54,729 nucleotides of DNA from Desulfosporosinus lacus DSM 15449 (GTDB lineage Bacteria > Bacillota > Desulfitobacteriia > Desulfitobacteriales > Desulfitobacteriaceae), in NCBI RefSeq assembly GCF_900129935.1, contig NZ_FQXJ01000027.1, positions 1 through 54,729 of the forward strand, written 5' to 3'. The notes beneath the pieces are model-generated. The model ran no database searches, was not told the DNA's origin, and saw only the letters and a list, made by a program, of their open reading frames with translations. Each line of letters starts with the position of its first letter. Within the stretch, counting starts at the first letter, position 1. This document shows positions 36,466-45,250 of the stretch, piece by piece. The translations under genes were made by a program, and so were the position numbers.

Positions 36466-37194
36466 ATGAAGGTTTCTCTCTTTGCAACCTGCCTAACTAA
36501 TGCCTTTTATCCGGAAGTGGATCTGACAATGGCGAAAATATTAAAACACTTAGGGCATACTGTCGACGTTCCCGAAGGGCAAGTCTGTTGCGGCCAAATT
36601 GCCTTTAATTCCGGTTACGTTGATGATGCTCGAGAAGTTGCCCGGACACTTATCAATTCCTTTGAACGCAGCGAAGTAGTTGTAGGTCCAAGCGGCTCGT
36701 GCATAGCGATGATTCATCACTATTACCCTACCTTATTTGAGAAGGAGCCTGTTTACCTGAAAAAAGCAGAAGATCTCATTCAAAAGAGCTATGAATTTAC
36801 CCAATTTGTCGTTGATGTATTGAAGAAGCCTGATCTGGGGGCTCACTACAAAGCAAAAGCTACCTATCATCCTTCCTGCCACGCCACACGGCTTCTAGGG
36901 ATTGGGGAAGCTCCCCTGAAATTGCTTCAACACGTGAAGGGACTCGAACTTCTCCCCCTGCCCGAGGCCCAACTTTGTTGTGGGTTTGGTGGAACGTTCT
37001 CTGTGAAAATGCCTAAGATTTCTGAGGCAATGGTCGCCGAAAAAGCAGAGCATGTTCTTGCGTCTGGTGCAGATATACTCCTCGGACTCGATATGGGTTG
37101 CCTTATGAATATTTCCGGCTACTTAGAAAAGATTAATAAACCCGTGAAAACTATGCATATCATACAGTTGCTGGGGGAGGGAATGAAATCATGA
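36466..37194 (+). CDS. lutA: L-lactate utilisation protein LutA (iron-sulfur)
   Basis: About 242 residues. Two cysteine-rich CCG domains are present, with CCGQIAFNSGY and CCGFGGTFSVK, plus other cysteines (ATCLTNAFYP, YHPSCHATRLL), as in LldE/LutA and GlpC-like subunits that hold iron-sulfur clusters. Together LutABC oxidise L-lactate to pyruvate in Bacillus. The start is ATG at 36466, because AAAGG sits directly against the ATG at 36457. Its stop overlaps lutB (ATGA), so translation is coupled. Confidence 0.93.
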   Translation: MKVSLFATCLTNAFYPEVDLTMAKILKHLGHTVDVPEGQVCCGQIAFNSGYVDDAREVARTLINSFERSEVVVGPSGSCIAMIHHYYPTLFEKEPVYLKKAEDLIQKSYEFTQFVVDVLKKPDLGAHYKAKATYHPSCHATRLLGIGEAPLKLLQHVKGLELLPLPEAQLCCGFGGTFSVKMPKISEAMVAEKAEHVLASGADILLGLDMGCLMNISGYLEKINKPVKTMHIIQLLGEGMKS

Positions 37195-38606
37195 CCATGT
37201 ACAACCTAACCACCGATCAACGCGTTGATAAGGCCCTAGCCGATAACTTCTTACGCCAAGCGACTCGCAGGGCTACTGATCGTTTACGGAATAACAAGTA
37301 CAAAGCATCTGACGAACTGGGAAATTGGGAAGAATGGCGTAACGCCGGAGAAACTATCCGCAAACATGTAATTGCTAACTTGGATTTTTATTTACACCAA
37401 CTAATTGAGCAAATGGAAAAACGAGGAGTGCACGTTCATCTGGCCAAAACCCCAGCTGACGCTGTAGGCATCGTCCGTAACATTGTTCGTGAGCATGACG
37501 CAAAAAATGTATTGAAATCTAAATCCATGATCTCTGAAGAAATTCACCTTAATCACGCCTTAGAGGAGGATGGTGCCGCCGCCGTCGAAACAGACCTTGG
37601 GGAATATATCATCCAAATTGCCGGTGAGCCCCCTTCTCATATCATTGTTCCAGCAATGCATAAAACACGCCAGCAAGTTGCGGATTTATTCGAACCAATC
37701 GCTGGTCACGCCTTAAGCTCTGACACCCCGACTCTTACCCGTTTCGTCCGGATTCAAATGCGGGAACAATTTCTCCGAGGGGATATCGGAATCACTGGGT
37801 GCAATTTCGCTGTAGCAAATACGGGAAGCATCGTCATGGTAACCAACGAAGGAAACGGACGAATGGTAAGTACTTTGCCCCGAGTCCAGATTACTCTCAT
37901 GGGCATGGAGCGTATTGTCCCCTCATTTCGGGAACTCGACATTATGTTAAATTTACTCGCCCGGAGTGCGACAGGGCAACGGCTCTCAAGTTACACAACC
38001 ATTCTCACCCCTCCTAAGAAATCCGCCGATTCAGATGGCCCGGAAGAATATCACCTTGTAATCCTGGATCATAACCGCTCAGAAATTCTAGGAGATAAGC
38101 TATTCCGCACAGCTTTAAACTGTATTCGCTGTGGAGCATGTTTCAACGTATGCCCAGTCTACCGCCAACTTGGAGGACATGCCTACGGCTCTGTATATTC
38201 TGGCCCAATCGGATCTGTGATCACTCCCTTATTGGAGAAAGATTGGAAAAAATGGGGTCACCTCCCCTACTTCTCCTCACTTTGTGGGGCTTGTACCGAG
38301 GGCTGTCCTGTCCGTATCCCTCTCCACGATCTCTTAGTAAAACTTAGAATGCGTAAAACTCAAAGCGGACACACTCCTCAAGTTGAGCAACAGATCTTCA
38401 AAGCCTATCGCTACCTCTTCACTCGTGAGAAAACCTTGCGCAGAGCACTCCGATTAGGCGCTCATTTGCAGTGGCCATTCGTGCGAAATCATCGGATCAC
38501 TGGCGGTCCAGCGCCACTTTCCAACTGGACCAAGAGCCGCACCCTTCCCATGGTTGCCCCCAAACCCTTTATGCAAATTTGGGCTGATTTAAATAATAAG
38601 AGGTGA
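37191..38606 (+). CDS. lutB: L-lactate utilisation protein LutB (iron-sulfur)
   Basis: A 471-residue subunit. The LUD domain at the N-terminus (SKSMISEEIHLNHALEE) is followed by two ferredoxin clusters, CIRCGACFNVCPVYRQ and CGACTEGCPVRIPLHDLL, and an LldF-type C-terminal region. It transfers electrons in the LutABC lactate oxidase. A GGAGGG site lies ten bases before ATG. It overlaps lutA by 4 bases and lutC's ribosome site. Confidence 0.94.
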   Translation: MTMYNLTTDQRVDKALADNFLRQATRRATDRLRNNKYKASDELGNWEEWRNAGETIRKHVIANLDFYLHQLIEQMEKRGVHVHLAKTPADAVGIVRNIVREHDAKNVLKSKSMISEEIHLNHALEEDGAAAVETDLGEYIIQIAGEPPSHIIVPAMHKTRQQVADLFEPIAGHALSSDTPTLTRFVRIQMREQFLRGDIGITGCNFAVANTGSIVMVTNEGNGRMVSTLPRVQITLMGMERIVPSFRELDIMLNLLARSATGQRLSSYTTILTPPKKSADSDGPEEYHLVILDHNRSEILGDKLFRTALNCIRCGACFNVCPVYRQLGGHAYGSVYSGPIGSVITPLLEKDWKKWGHLPYFSSLCGACTEGCPVRIPLHDLLVKLRMRKTQSGHTPQVEQQIFKAYRYLFTREKTLRRALRLGAHLQWPFVRNHRITGGPAPLSNWTKSRTLPMVAPKPFMQIWADLNNKR

Positions 38607-38611
38607 GAGCA

Positions 38612-39301
38612 ATGACCAATACTAATGAATTTATCAATCACCTGGCATCCAAACTAGGTCGTCCCACCCCCATTGAAACTCCTCCTCCGGTTGAGATATC
38701 TGTTCCCCAATACCGTTTATCCAACACAGAAGAACGAGCCTCTATCTTCTTGCAAAATTGGCAAGCCTTAGGGGGCAAAGGGGCTATAGTAAAATCTGAC
38801 AACGATATGCTCCAATGCCTCAAAGAATGGTTTGGAGACCTGCCTGTCACTTGGTTTAAAGATAATCCTCAAGCCCTCATTGCTTGGGATATGCTCCCCT
38901 CAATTGCTGAGTCAGCCTTTTCCACATTAAACTGGCCCCTCACCCGCTATACTCAATCATCCTTAGACCCTCGCGACCGTTATTCCATCGCTGCTCATGC
39001 GGAACTTGGCATTACAAGTTCTGATTTGGGAATCGCGCTTTCCGGTACAATCGTAATGAATAGTGATCCCTTGAGAGGACGGGCTGTAAGTCTGCTCCCC
39101 CCTCGTCATCTCGCCTTTATTGAGACCACAAAGATTCGGAACAACCTCTTCGAAGTCCTCGAAGAAATCTCAGCGTTAGGAACTCCCCCAGCGGCCATAG
39201 AGATGATATCGGGCCCCAGCCGAACATCCGATATAGAAATGGATCTATCCATCGGGGTTCACGGCCCTATTGAAGTATATGTTGTCGTGACAGACAATTA
39301 G
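38612..39301 (+). CDS. lutC: L-lactate utilisation protein LutC
   Basis: A 229-residue LUD-domain protein of the LutC/YkgG family (ITSSDLGIALSGTIVMNSDP, ending GVHGPIEVYVVVTDN). It contains no iron-sulfur cysteines and completes the LutABC complex. The start is ATG at 38612 with GAGGTG upstream; a GTG at 38603 lies within that site. Its stop overlaps the stop of the convergent spore photoproduct lyase gene by 4 bases. Confidence 0.93.
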   Translation: MTNTNEFINHLASKLGRPTPIETPPPVEISVPQYRLSNTEERASIFLQNWQALGGKGAIVKSDNDMLQCLKEWFGDLPVTWFKDNPQALIAWDMLPSIAESAFSTLNWPLTRYTQSSLDPRDRYSIAAHAELGITSSDLGIALSGTIVMNSDPLRGRAVSLLPPRHLAFIETTKIRNNLFEVLEEISALGTPPAAIEMISGPSRTSDIEMDLSIGVHGPIEVYVVVTDN

Positions 39302-40341
39302 ATAAAATACTCCACCTGTGCTAAGGGAAAATAACCCTTAGCTTCCTTTAAGAAAAATTCTTTCATTTCCAATAGTTCTTCCGGTTGGTAGATGTATTTT
39401 CCGTAACCAAACTGCCCGTACTTAAATTTTCGCTCAGCCTCTTCCATGGGTAAGGAGGAGTTCGGAAAAACTCCTAAAATATTAGTTTTTGCTCTCGAAG
39501 TAAAGCGATGAGAGATAAATTCCAAGGTTAATTGCTCTGAGGACCAACCGGACGGAGCCCTTTTTACCAATTCTTCTGAGGTGCGCTCCAAAAGCCTGCG
39601 ATACGCATCTTGCCATCCTTCAAACCGAAAAATGGGAGCAATAATAAAGCCTAAAGGATACCCGGCTTTCAGGACTTTCCCTGAGGCAATAATACGTTCT
39701 TCCGGAGAGGGAGTTCCATGTTCATATTTTTTTACCACCTCAGAACAATTCAAACTAAAGCGAAACCGAGTATGCCCTTCATGTTTAGCCTCGAGCAGAC
39801 CATCTACCTCTGTGAACTTGGTGACAAAGCGAAAACGCCCGTTGGTCTCACGTCCAAAAAATTCGATGGCCTGCTTCAAGGCCCCAGAGTATCTCTCCAC
39901 CGGAACCGGATCTGAAGTTGCAGCCCCTTCAAACTGAGTAATTTCCGGAAGTCGCTCTAGAATCAATTTTGAAGCTATACCTAAAATCTCTTCCAGATTG
40001 ACATAAATCCGCACATAGGGTTTCTTCCCTAATGTGGTGGCTAAATAGCAGTATTCACACATGCCTGGGCAACTCGTGACAAGTGGCAACTGATAATGAG
40101 CAGACGGTTTGCACGATTGAAATGTTCCACTGCGACGCACCCCGATCACCAATGTCCGCTTGGCTTCCCGATACTGAGTTGTTGCAGTATTTCCTGGAAT
40201 TCCTGTAATCCGATTATGGGAAGAAGTGGGACTTGCCGATATCCCCATCTGACAAAATTTCTCCACTAAGGTTTTTCCTAAGGGATAATCAAGAGCACTT
40301 GGCTCATAAAATACTCGAGTTGGAATAAATTCTAATGACAT
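39298..40341 (-). CDS. splB: Spore photoproduct lyase
   Basis: Radical SAM enzyme (347 residues) that reverses the thymine dimer formed in UV-exposed spores. The cluster motif CPGMCEYC (C91, C95, C98) binds [4Fe-4S]. Motifs TTLGKKPYVRIYVN and FRFSLNCSEVVKKYEHGTPSPEERI are typical. At the place where the Bacillus and Geobacillus enzymes have the essential hydrogen-donor cysteine (C-T-S-D), this protein reads A-A-T-S-D. A cysteine at about 77 could take over; that is a guess. The start is ATG at 40341 after GAGGTG. The gene is alone and convergent with lutC. Confidence 0.9.
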   Translation of the reverse strand: MSLEFIPTRVFYEPSALDYPLGKTLVEKFCQMGISASPTSSHNRITGIPGNTATTQYREAKRTLVIGVRRSGTFQSCKPSAHYQLPLVTSCPGMCEYCYLATTLGKKPYVRIYVNLEEILGIASKLILERLPEITQFEGAATSDPVPVERYSGALKQAIEFFGRETNGRFRFVTKFTEVDGLLEAKHEGHTRFRFSLNCSEVVKKYEHGTPSPEERIIASGKVLKAGYPLGFIIAPIFRFEGWQDAYRRLLERTSEELVKRAPSGWSSEQLTLEFISHRFTSRAKTNILGVFPNSSLPMEEAERKFKYGQFGYGKYIYQPEELLEMKEFFLKEAKGYFPLAQVEYFI

Positions 40342-40377
40342 TTTGTTCACCTCAGGAGTAGGTTACCCTAAGATTGA

Positions 40378-42057
40378 CTAAAACTTTCCCGATTTAAAAA
40401 TAGAGATAAACAGCCAAAGCAACATCAGACCAGCCATCCCTGCTCCAATCTCAATAACGGAGATATGCCAAAACATAATAGGCTGCTGACCTAAAGCCGA
40501 AGCAACAATGATTCCCGCCATAACGATACTAAAGGAAAGTAAAACAATACTAAAGGATATCTGATTTGTGATACGATCCAACTTCCTAAGGAAAATATCC
40601 AGCTCCGGAACACTGACTTCTATGCGAATACGCCCTCGTACTAAATTCCCCATTAAATCTTTCATTTGTTTAGGAAGATCGACTAAAAGATCACCATAAT
40701 CCGAGACATTATGCCATAGCCTGCCCGCAATGGTACTTGGTTTGTAACGTTCCTTAAGGAGTTGAATTCCAAAGGGTTCTGCCATATCCATAATACTCAA
40801 ATTGGGATCTAGCTTTTCCACAATTCCTTCTAAAATCAATAAGCACTTGGCCACCATGGTAAAATCTGAGGGAATGCGTATCTGATGACGGAAGGCAACT
40901 TCAAAAAGGTCGCTAATCGCCTCACCAAGACTGATCCGGCTCATAGGAACATCCATATACTTTTCTCGTAATTCATCGACATCATTACCTAACAGGGATA
41001 GATTGACATCCTCAGGAACTATCCCTATTCGTAAAACCGCTTTAATCATACTCTCAGTGTTCTGACGCATCATAGCGATAATTAAGGAAGCGAAATTATG
41101 TTTCATATCTAATGTAAGTCTGCCAACCATACCAAAGTCGATAAAGGAAATCACGCCACCCCGTAAAAGAAAGATGTTTCCGGGATGGGGGTCAGCATGA
41201 AAAAAGCCTTCGATTAATATCTGATGGAAGAGCGCTCGAACAAGTTGTTCTGCTATTACTTTATGGTCGTATCCATTTTTCTCAAGAGCTTCAAACTGAT
41301 TCAGCCTCAAACCTTCAACAAACTCCATGGTTAATACTTTTCGAGTGGAGTAATCCCAATAAATCGAAGGAATGTGAACCAACTTATCATTCTTAAACTG
41401 CTTTGCTATTTTCTCCGCATTTCTGCCTTCAATAGTATAATCCAATTCATTACGAAGCGACTTGGCAAACTCTTCGACAACATCGCACAATTGAAGACGT
41501 TCCATTCGTTTCATACGGTTTTCAGCCAAAGCGGCTAAATCCAACAGGATTTCTAAATCAGTTTCTATCATAGCTTTTATCCGAGGACGCTGTACCTTAA
41601 CAGCAACCAGTTCTCCCGTGGCACGCAGTTGGGCACGATGAACCTGACCAATAGAGGCCGCTGCAATCACTTTTTTATCAAACGAAGAAAAGATCTCCTC
41701 AAGAGGGGAACCAAGTTCTTCCTCAATAATCTCAGTCACTTCTTCAAAAGAGAAGGAAGGTACGTTTTCTTGCAGTTTTTCCAGTTCACAAAGAATTTCT
41801 TGCGGGAAGATATCCGCACGAGTACTGGCAATCTGCCCGATCTTAATATATGTAGGACCCAATTCCTCAATCACTGAGCGTATCCGCTCCCCAACCGACA
41901 TAGGGTCCATCTCTTCAGTATCCGTAAAAAGTCGTTTAGGCAGAGAAAGCATATGTAAAAGTCCCATCTCCTCCACAAAAAAACCAAAGCCGTGGTGAGC
42001 TAAGACTTTAGCGACATCTCGATACCGTTTAATATGGCGTATTCTTTTGCCAATCAT
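40378..42057 (-). CDS. ABC1/UbiB-family protein kinase-like protein
   Basis: A 559-residue atypical kinase. The KxGQ-type motif (KIGQIASTRADIFP), the AAASIGQVHRAQL alanine-rich loop, VAVKVQRP and HADPHPGNIFL are all present, and two membrane helices end the protein (about residues 500-556). In proteobacteria UbiB supports ubiquinone synthesis; in menaquinone-using Firmicutes the role of these proteins is unclear and may concern quinone or lipid handling. A GGGG site precedes ATG. A small phasin-like gene lies upstream on the same strand, with a hairpin between. Confidence 0.92.
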   Translation of the reverse strand: MIGKRIRHIKRYRDVAKVLAHHGFGFFVEEMGLLHMLSLPKRLFTDTEEMDPMSVGERIRSVIEELGPTYIKIGQIASTRADIFPQEILCELEKLQENVPSFSFEEVTEIIEEELGSPLEEIFSSFDKKVIAAASIGQVHRAQLRATGELVAVKVQRPRIKAMIETDLEILLDLAALAENRMKRMERLQLCDVVEEFAKSLRNELDYTIEGRNAEKIAKQFKNDKLVHIPSIYWDYSTRKVLTMEFVEGLRLNQFEALEKNGYDHKVIAEQLVRALFHQILIEGFFHADPHPGNIFLLRGGVISFIDFGMVGRLTLDMKHNFASLIIAMMRQNTESMIKAVLRIGIVPEDVNLSLLGNDVDELREKYMDVPMSRISLGEAISDLFEVAFRHQIRIPSDFTMVAKCLLILEGIVEKLDPNLSIMDMAEPFGIQLLKERYKPSTIAGRLWHNVSDYGDLLVDLPKQMKDLMGNLVRGRIRIEVSVPELDIFLRKLDRITNQISFSIVLLSFSIVMAGIIVASALGQQPIMFWHISVIEIGAGMAGLMLLWLFISIFKSGKF

Positions 42058-42171
42058 AAGAATTCGTCCCCTTTATTCGAGGTTCGTGATTCAGATTCAA
42101 AGTTCAACTAACGCTCCTGATACTTTACCTTTACGTTAGCTTACTAACTATTTAAAGATCTGCTATATTGA

Positions 42172-42195
42172 GGGCCTGAATTTTATTTCAGGCCC
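42172..42195. terminator. Hairpin between the phasin-like and UbiB genes
   Basis: GGGCCTGAA and TTCAGGCCC form nine pairs with a six-base loop. There is no strong T-run on the minus strand, so it may be a weak terminator or attenuator. Confidence 0.45.
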
Positions 42196-42228
42196 CGTTT
42201 TAGTATCCTCGATTTGCTTTAAGCTGTT

Positions 42229-42519
42229 CTATTGCTTGTTTTCCAGTTCCTGAATTCTTTTTTCTAATCGCTCAAAATCCGCTTTACTCGGAACATTCAG
42301 GTCTCTGAGGACTTTTTCTAATTGTTCATGAATTCGGGCATTCATCTGTTTCTGCTCAGCTTCCCCTTTCTCTAACAATTCATTAATGAGGTCCTTAGAT
42401 TCTGCAGTAGACACTTCACCCTTTTTAACTAATTCGTCAACAAGCTTTTCAATTTGTTCCTTACTCACCACCGCTAAACCTAACCCCAGGGACAACCCTT
42501 TTTTGATAAGGTCTTTCAA
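42229..42519 (-). CDS. Phasin-like small protein
   Basis: A 96-residue protein. A glycine-rich start (MKDLIKKGLSLGLGLAVVSKEQIEKLVDELVKKGEV) is followed by a long charged helix and ends in a short coiled coil (DFERLEKRIQELENK). This is the pattern of phasin or polyhydroxyalkanoate granule-associated family proteins, often found next to ubiB-like genes. Translation starts at TTG, set by AAAGGAGGAG. It may be co-transcribed with the UbiB gene. No granule synthesis genes are in this window. Confidence 0.7.
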   Translation of the reverse strand: MKDLIKKGLSLGLGLAVVSKEQIEKLVDELVKKGEVSTAESKDLINELLEKGEAEQKQMNARIHEQLEKVLRDLNVPSKADFERLEKRIQELENKQ

Positions 42520-42703
42520 AACGATCTCCTCCTTTATCCAACTTGTACCATATTTATGAACCCTTGTATCATTATAACTCGTAGTATCTTAGTTACACTA
42601 ATGATTGTTTACAAAAACAGTTAAACTTATTTATTCAGTGCCTAAATACTCTTGGCTATTGACTGAAAATAGACTAGAATATAGATAATATAATATCGTA
42701 TGA

Positions 42704-42866
42704 TGAATAGGTTCCTTTCTTAAGCTTTAAGAAGGATGAAAAGGGAAGTTCGGAAAAACCGACGCGGTCCCGCCACTGTAAATGGAAGTATTCCACAAAT
42801 AGGCCACTGTCAAATGATGGGAAGGCGTGGAACTACAAAGCCCTAAGCCAGGAGACCTGCCTATTT
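42704..42866 (+). promoter_or_regulatory. Cobalamin riboswitch
   Basis: The aptamer blocks are clear: AAAAGGGAAGTTCGG, GACGCGGTCCCGCCACTGTA, then AAGCCAGGAGACCTGCCT. The closing helix is AATAGG...CCTATT. Downstream is a terminator, so adenosylcobalamin or cobalamin should switch off btuFCD. A promoter with TTGACT at 42659-42664 lies upstream. Confidence 0.93.
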
Positions 42867-42942
42867 TTATCAAAACGGCTTATATCCTTCGAGGAAAGGG
42901 ATTAGGCGCTATATGCGTATAACGCAGTTAAGCACCATGATT

Positions 42943-42977
42943 AAAACCCCTTTATCATAAGCGATAATGGGGTTTTT
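42943..42977 (+). terminator. Terminator of the cobalamin riboswitch
   Basis: AAAACCCC-TTATC pairs with GATAA-GGGGTTTT, followed by TTTTTGTTT. It is the likely expression platform for the btu operon. Confidence 0.8.
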
Positions 42978-42987
42978 GTTTATTCGT

Positions 42988-43130
42988 CAGAGTGAACTCG
43001 TTCAGCTAAAGCTGAACATCGAGACTTCGGTGACGTAAGTCTCCAGTTCGATAGTCTCCGGTGGAGGCTATCGTCACCGAAGTAGAATAAGGAACACCCA
43101 CTTGCAAAAAGTGGGTGACTCGGAATTGAT
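42988..43130 (+). repeat. Dispersed hairpin repeat, family 1, copy 1
   Basis: Three stem-loops in order: CTCGTTCAGC-TAAA-GCTGAAC with CGAG; a long variable stem CTTCGGTGACG ... CGTCACCGAAG that encloses CGATAG-CTCC / GGAG-CTATCG; and CACCCACTT / AAGTGGGTG followed by CTCGGAATTGAT. The outer parts match the copy at 52178-52291 almost base for base. It lies between the riboswitch terminator and btuF. Confidence 0.85.
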
Positions 43131-43156
43131 AAATGCCAAAGGAAAGGGCGGAAACC

Positions 43157-44125
43157 ATGCTCAAGAATAAAATACTCACACTCCTGATCCTAATATTCTC
43201 TCTCGCTTTGGTCACAGGATGCGGGATTACACCACCAAAGTCTAACCCACAATCCGACGTCCCTCAGGCAGACCCATCAACTGAAACAACTTATCCCCTG
43301 ACCGTCAAAGACGATTCTGGGAATAATGTGACCATATCCTCTCAACCAAAACGGATCGTATCCATGGTTCCCTCCGCAACTGAGACCCTCTTCGCTCTAG
43401 GATTGGAAGAAAACGTTGTGGCTGTGACGAAATGGGATGACTATCCTGTGGACGTTCAAAAACAGGCAGAGTATGTTTTCCAAGACAGCCTGAACCCTAA
43501 TGTGGAGCAGATTTTAAAATTAAACCCTGACCTCATAGTTTTGGGGTTAATGGGCCATGATCCTAAGAGCATTGAAGCAATCCGCAATCTGAAAGTCCCC
43601 GTTATCACCGTTAATCCCCAAACCCTTGAGGCTACCTATCTTACCATCGAGACCTTCGGACAACTTACAAATACACAAAAACAAGCAAACCAGCTTGTTT
43701 CTGCTATGAAGGAAAAAGAACAAGCTATTGTTAAAACGGTATCAAAAATTAATAGTGCCGATCGTTTAAAGGTCTGGACTGAAGTCGATGATAACCTCTT
43801 CACCCCAGGTCAAGGAACCTTTCTTAATGAATTGCTGACCAAGGCTGGAGGAATCAATATTGCTGATGATGTCCAAGGTTGGGGACAGTATAATAGCGAA
43901 CAAGTCATTACCAAAAATCCGCAAGTCATTTTCGAGACCTATGATTATTATCAAAAAGATGCTGTCGCAAACATTATAGCTCGTAATGGCTGGCAAAACA
44001 TAGATGCCGTAAAAAACAAACGTGTAATAGGCTTGGATAGTAACATGGTAACTCGACCCGGACCGAGAATTGTAGATGGATTAGAGTCCATTGCAAAAGC
44101 ATTGTATCCTGACCTTTTTCAATAA
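43157..44125 (+). CDS. btuF: Cobalamin ABC transporter, substrate-binding lipoprotein
   Basis: About 322 residues. It begins with a lipoprotein signal (LILIFSLALVTGC) with the lipobox cysteine at about 22, then a linker and a periplasmic-binding TroA-like fold with RIVSMVPSATETLFALG and the GGINIADDVQGW segment. It is placed downstream of a cobalamin riboswitch, which fixes the likely substrate. The ATG at 43157 follows AAGGGCGG; an ATG at 43133 is within the end of a repeat. First gene of btuF-btuC-btuD. Confidence 0.88.
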   Translation: MLKNKILTLLILIFSLALVTGCGITPPKSNPQSDVPQADPSTETTYPLTVKDDSGNNVTISSQPKRIVSMVPSATETLFALGLEENVVAVTKWDDYPVDVQKQAEYVFQDSLNPNVEQILKLNPDLIVLGLMGHDPKSIEAIRNLKVPVITVNPQTLEATYLTIETFGQLTNTQKQANQLVSAMKEKEQAIVKTVSKINSADRLKVWTEVDDNLFTPGQGTFLNELLTKAGGINIADDVQGWGQYNSEQVITKNPQVIFETYDYYQKDAVANIIARNGWQNIDAVKNKRVIGLDSNMVTRPGPRIVDGLESIAKALYPDLFQ

Positions 44126-44206
44126 CCTTATTTCGCCGACTTTTTCTTCAATTCACTCTACACATTGCTAGGCCCAACCAAGTATCATCCTTAAGGTGGA
44201 ATTTTC

Positions 44207-45250
44207 ATGGAAAAAATAATAAGAACTAAACGAATCATATGGATAGGTGCTCTTTTAGCACTGCTCCTTATGTCCCTGGTTTTAAGTGTCATGATTGGCT
44301 CTGTCCATCTGCCATTTACCCTAACTCTGAAGATTCTGCTGAACCACCTCCCTCTGTTCGACCTGACTCCCACTTGGACATTGGCCCAAGACGCAATCGT
44401 CTGGAACTTGCGCCTGCCTCGTGTTTTTTTGGCTCTTGTCATTGGTGCGATGCTTTCTTCAACAGGGGTTGCTTTTCAAGGCATTTTGCGCAACCCGCTT
44501 GCAGATCCTTACATCCTTGGTGTTTCCGTGGGTGCCGCTTTTGGAGCGGCGACATCTATACTCTTCTTTCGGAATTCTTCTCTGTTAGGATACTTAACTA
44601 CCCCGCTTTTTTCCTTTTTAGGGGCCTTACTTTCTCTTTGGTTCGTAATGGCACTTGCCAAGCATCACGGACAACGTGATCGGGAAACATTGATTCTTGC
44701 CGGTGTCGTTGTTCAATCCTTGATTGGGGCCTTTCTGTCCTTCTTGATTGCCATATCCGGTCAACAAATGCAAGAAATTGTCTTCTGGATGATGGGGAGT
44801 TTAGCTAACCGTTCTTGGCAAGACGTGGGGATGTTGATTCCATATCTAGCCTCGGGTTTCTTCTATTTATCACTTCAGAAGCGTGACCTCAACCTCATTT
44901 CGCTGGGAGAAAGTGCTGCGACCCATCTTGGAATGAATGTCGAAAAAAAGAAAATATGGGTTCTAGTCGTTGGTTCTTTACTTACAGGGGCAGCCGTTTC
45001 GGTTGTCGGAATCATAGGATTCGTTGGGCTCATTGTTCCCCACTTAATGCGTTTACTGGTAGGTCCTGACCACCGAATTTTATTGCCAATATCCACTCTA
45101 GCAGGGGCAATATTCTTATTATGGGCGGATACCTTAGCCCGCAGCATCATTCCTTCACGGGAAATTCCGATCGGTGTTATCACCGCATTTATTGGAGCTC
45201 CTTTTTTTGCGTACTTACTAAAAAAAGGACTGAGGAGGGGACATGTATGA
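44207..45250 (+). CDS. btuC: Cobalamin ABC transporter, permease
   Basis: A 347-residue FecCD/BtuC-family permease with about ten membrane helices. Signature segments include GVAFQGILRNPLADPYILGVSVGAAFGA and GIIGFVGLIVPHLMR, the latter at the coupling region for the ATPase. A GGTGGA site precedes ATG. Its stop codon overlaps the btuD start (ATGA). Confidence 0.93.
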   Translation: MEKIIRTKRIIWIGALLALLLMSLVLSVMIGSVHLPFTLTLKILLNHLPLFDLTPTWTLAQDAIVWNLRLPRVFLALVIGAMLSSTGVAFQGILRNPLADPYILGVSVGAAFGAATSILFFRNSSLLGYLTTPLFSFLGALLSLWFVMALAKHHGQRDRETLILAGVVVQSLIGAFLSFLIAISGQQMQEIVFWMMGSLANRSWQDVGMLIPYLASGFFYLSLQKRDLNLISLGESAATHLGMNVEKKKIWVLVVGSLLTGAAVSVVGIIGFVGLIVPHLMRLLVGPDHRILLPISTLAGAIFLLWADTLARSIIPSREIPIGVITAFIGAPFFAYLLKKGLRRGHV

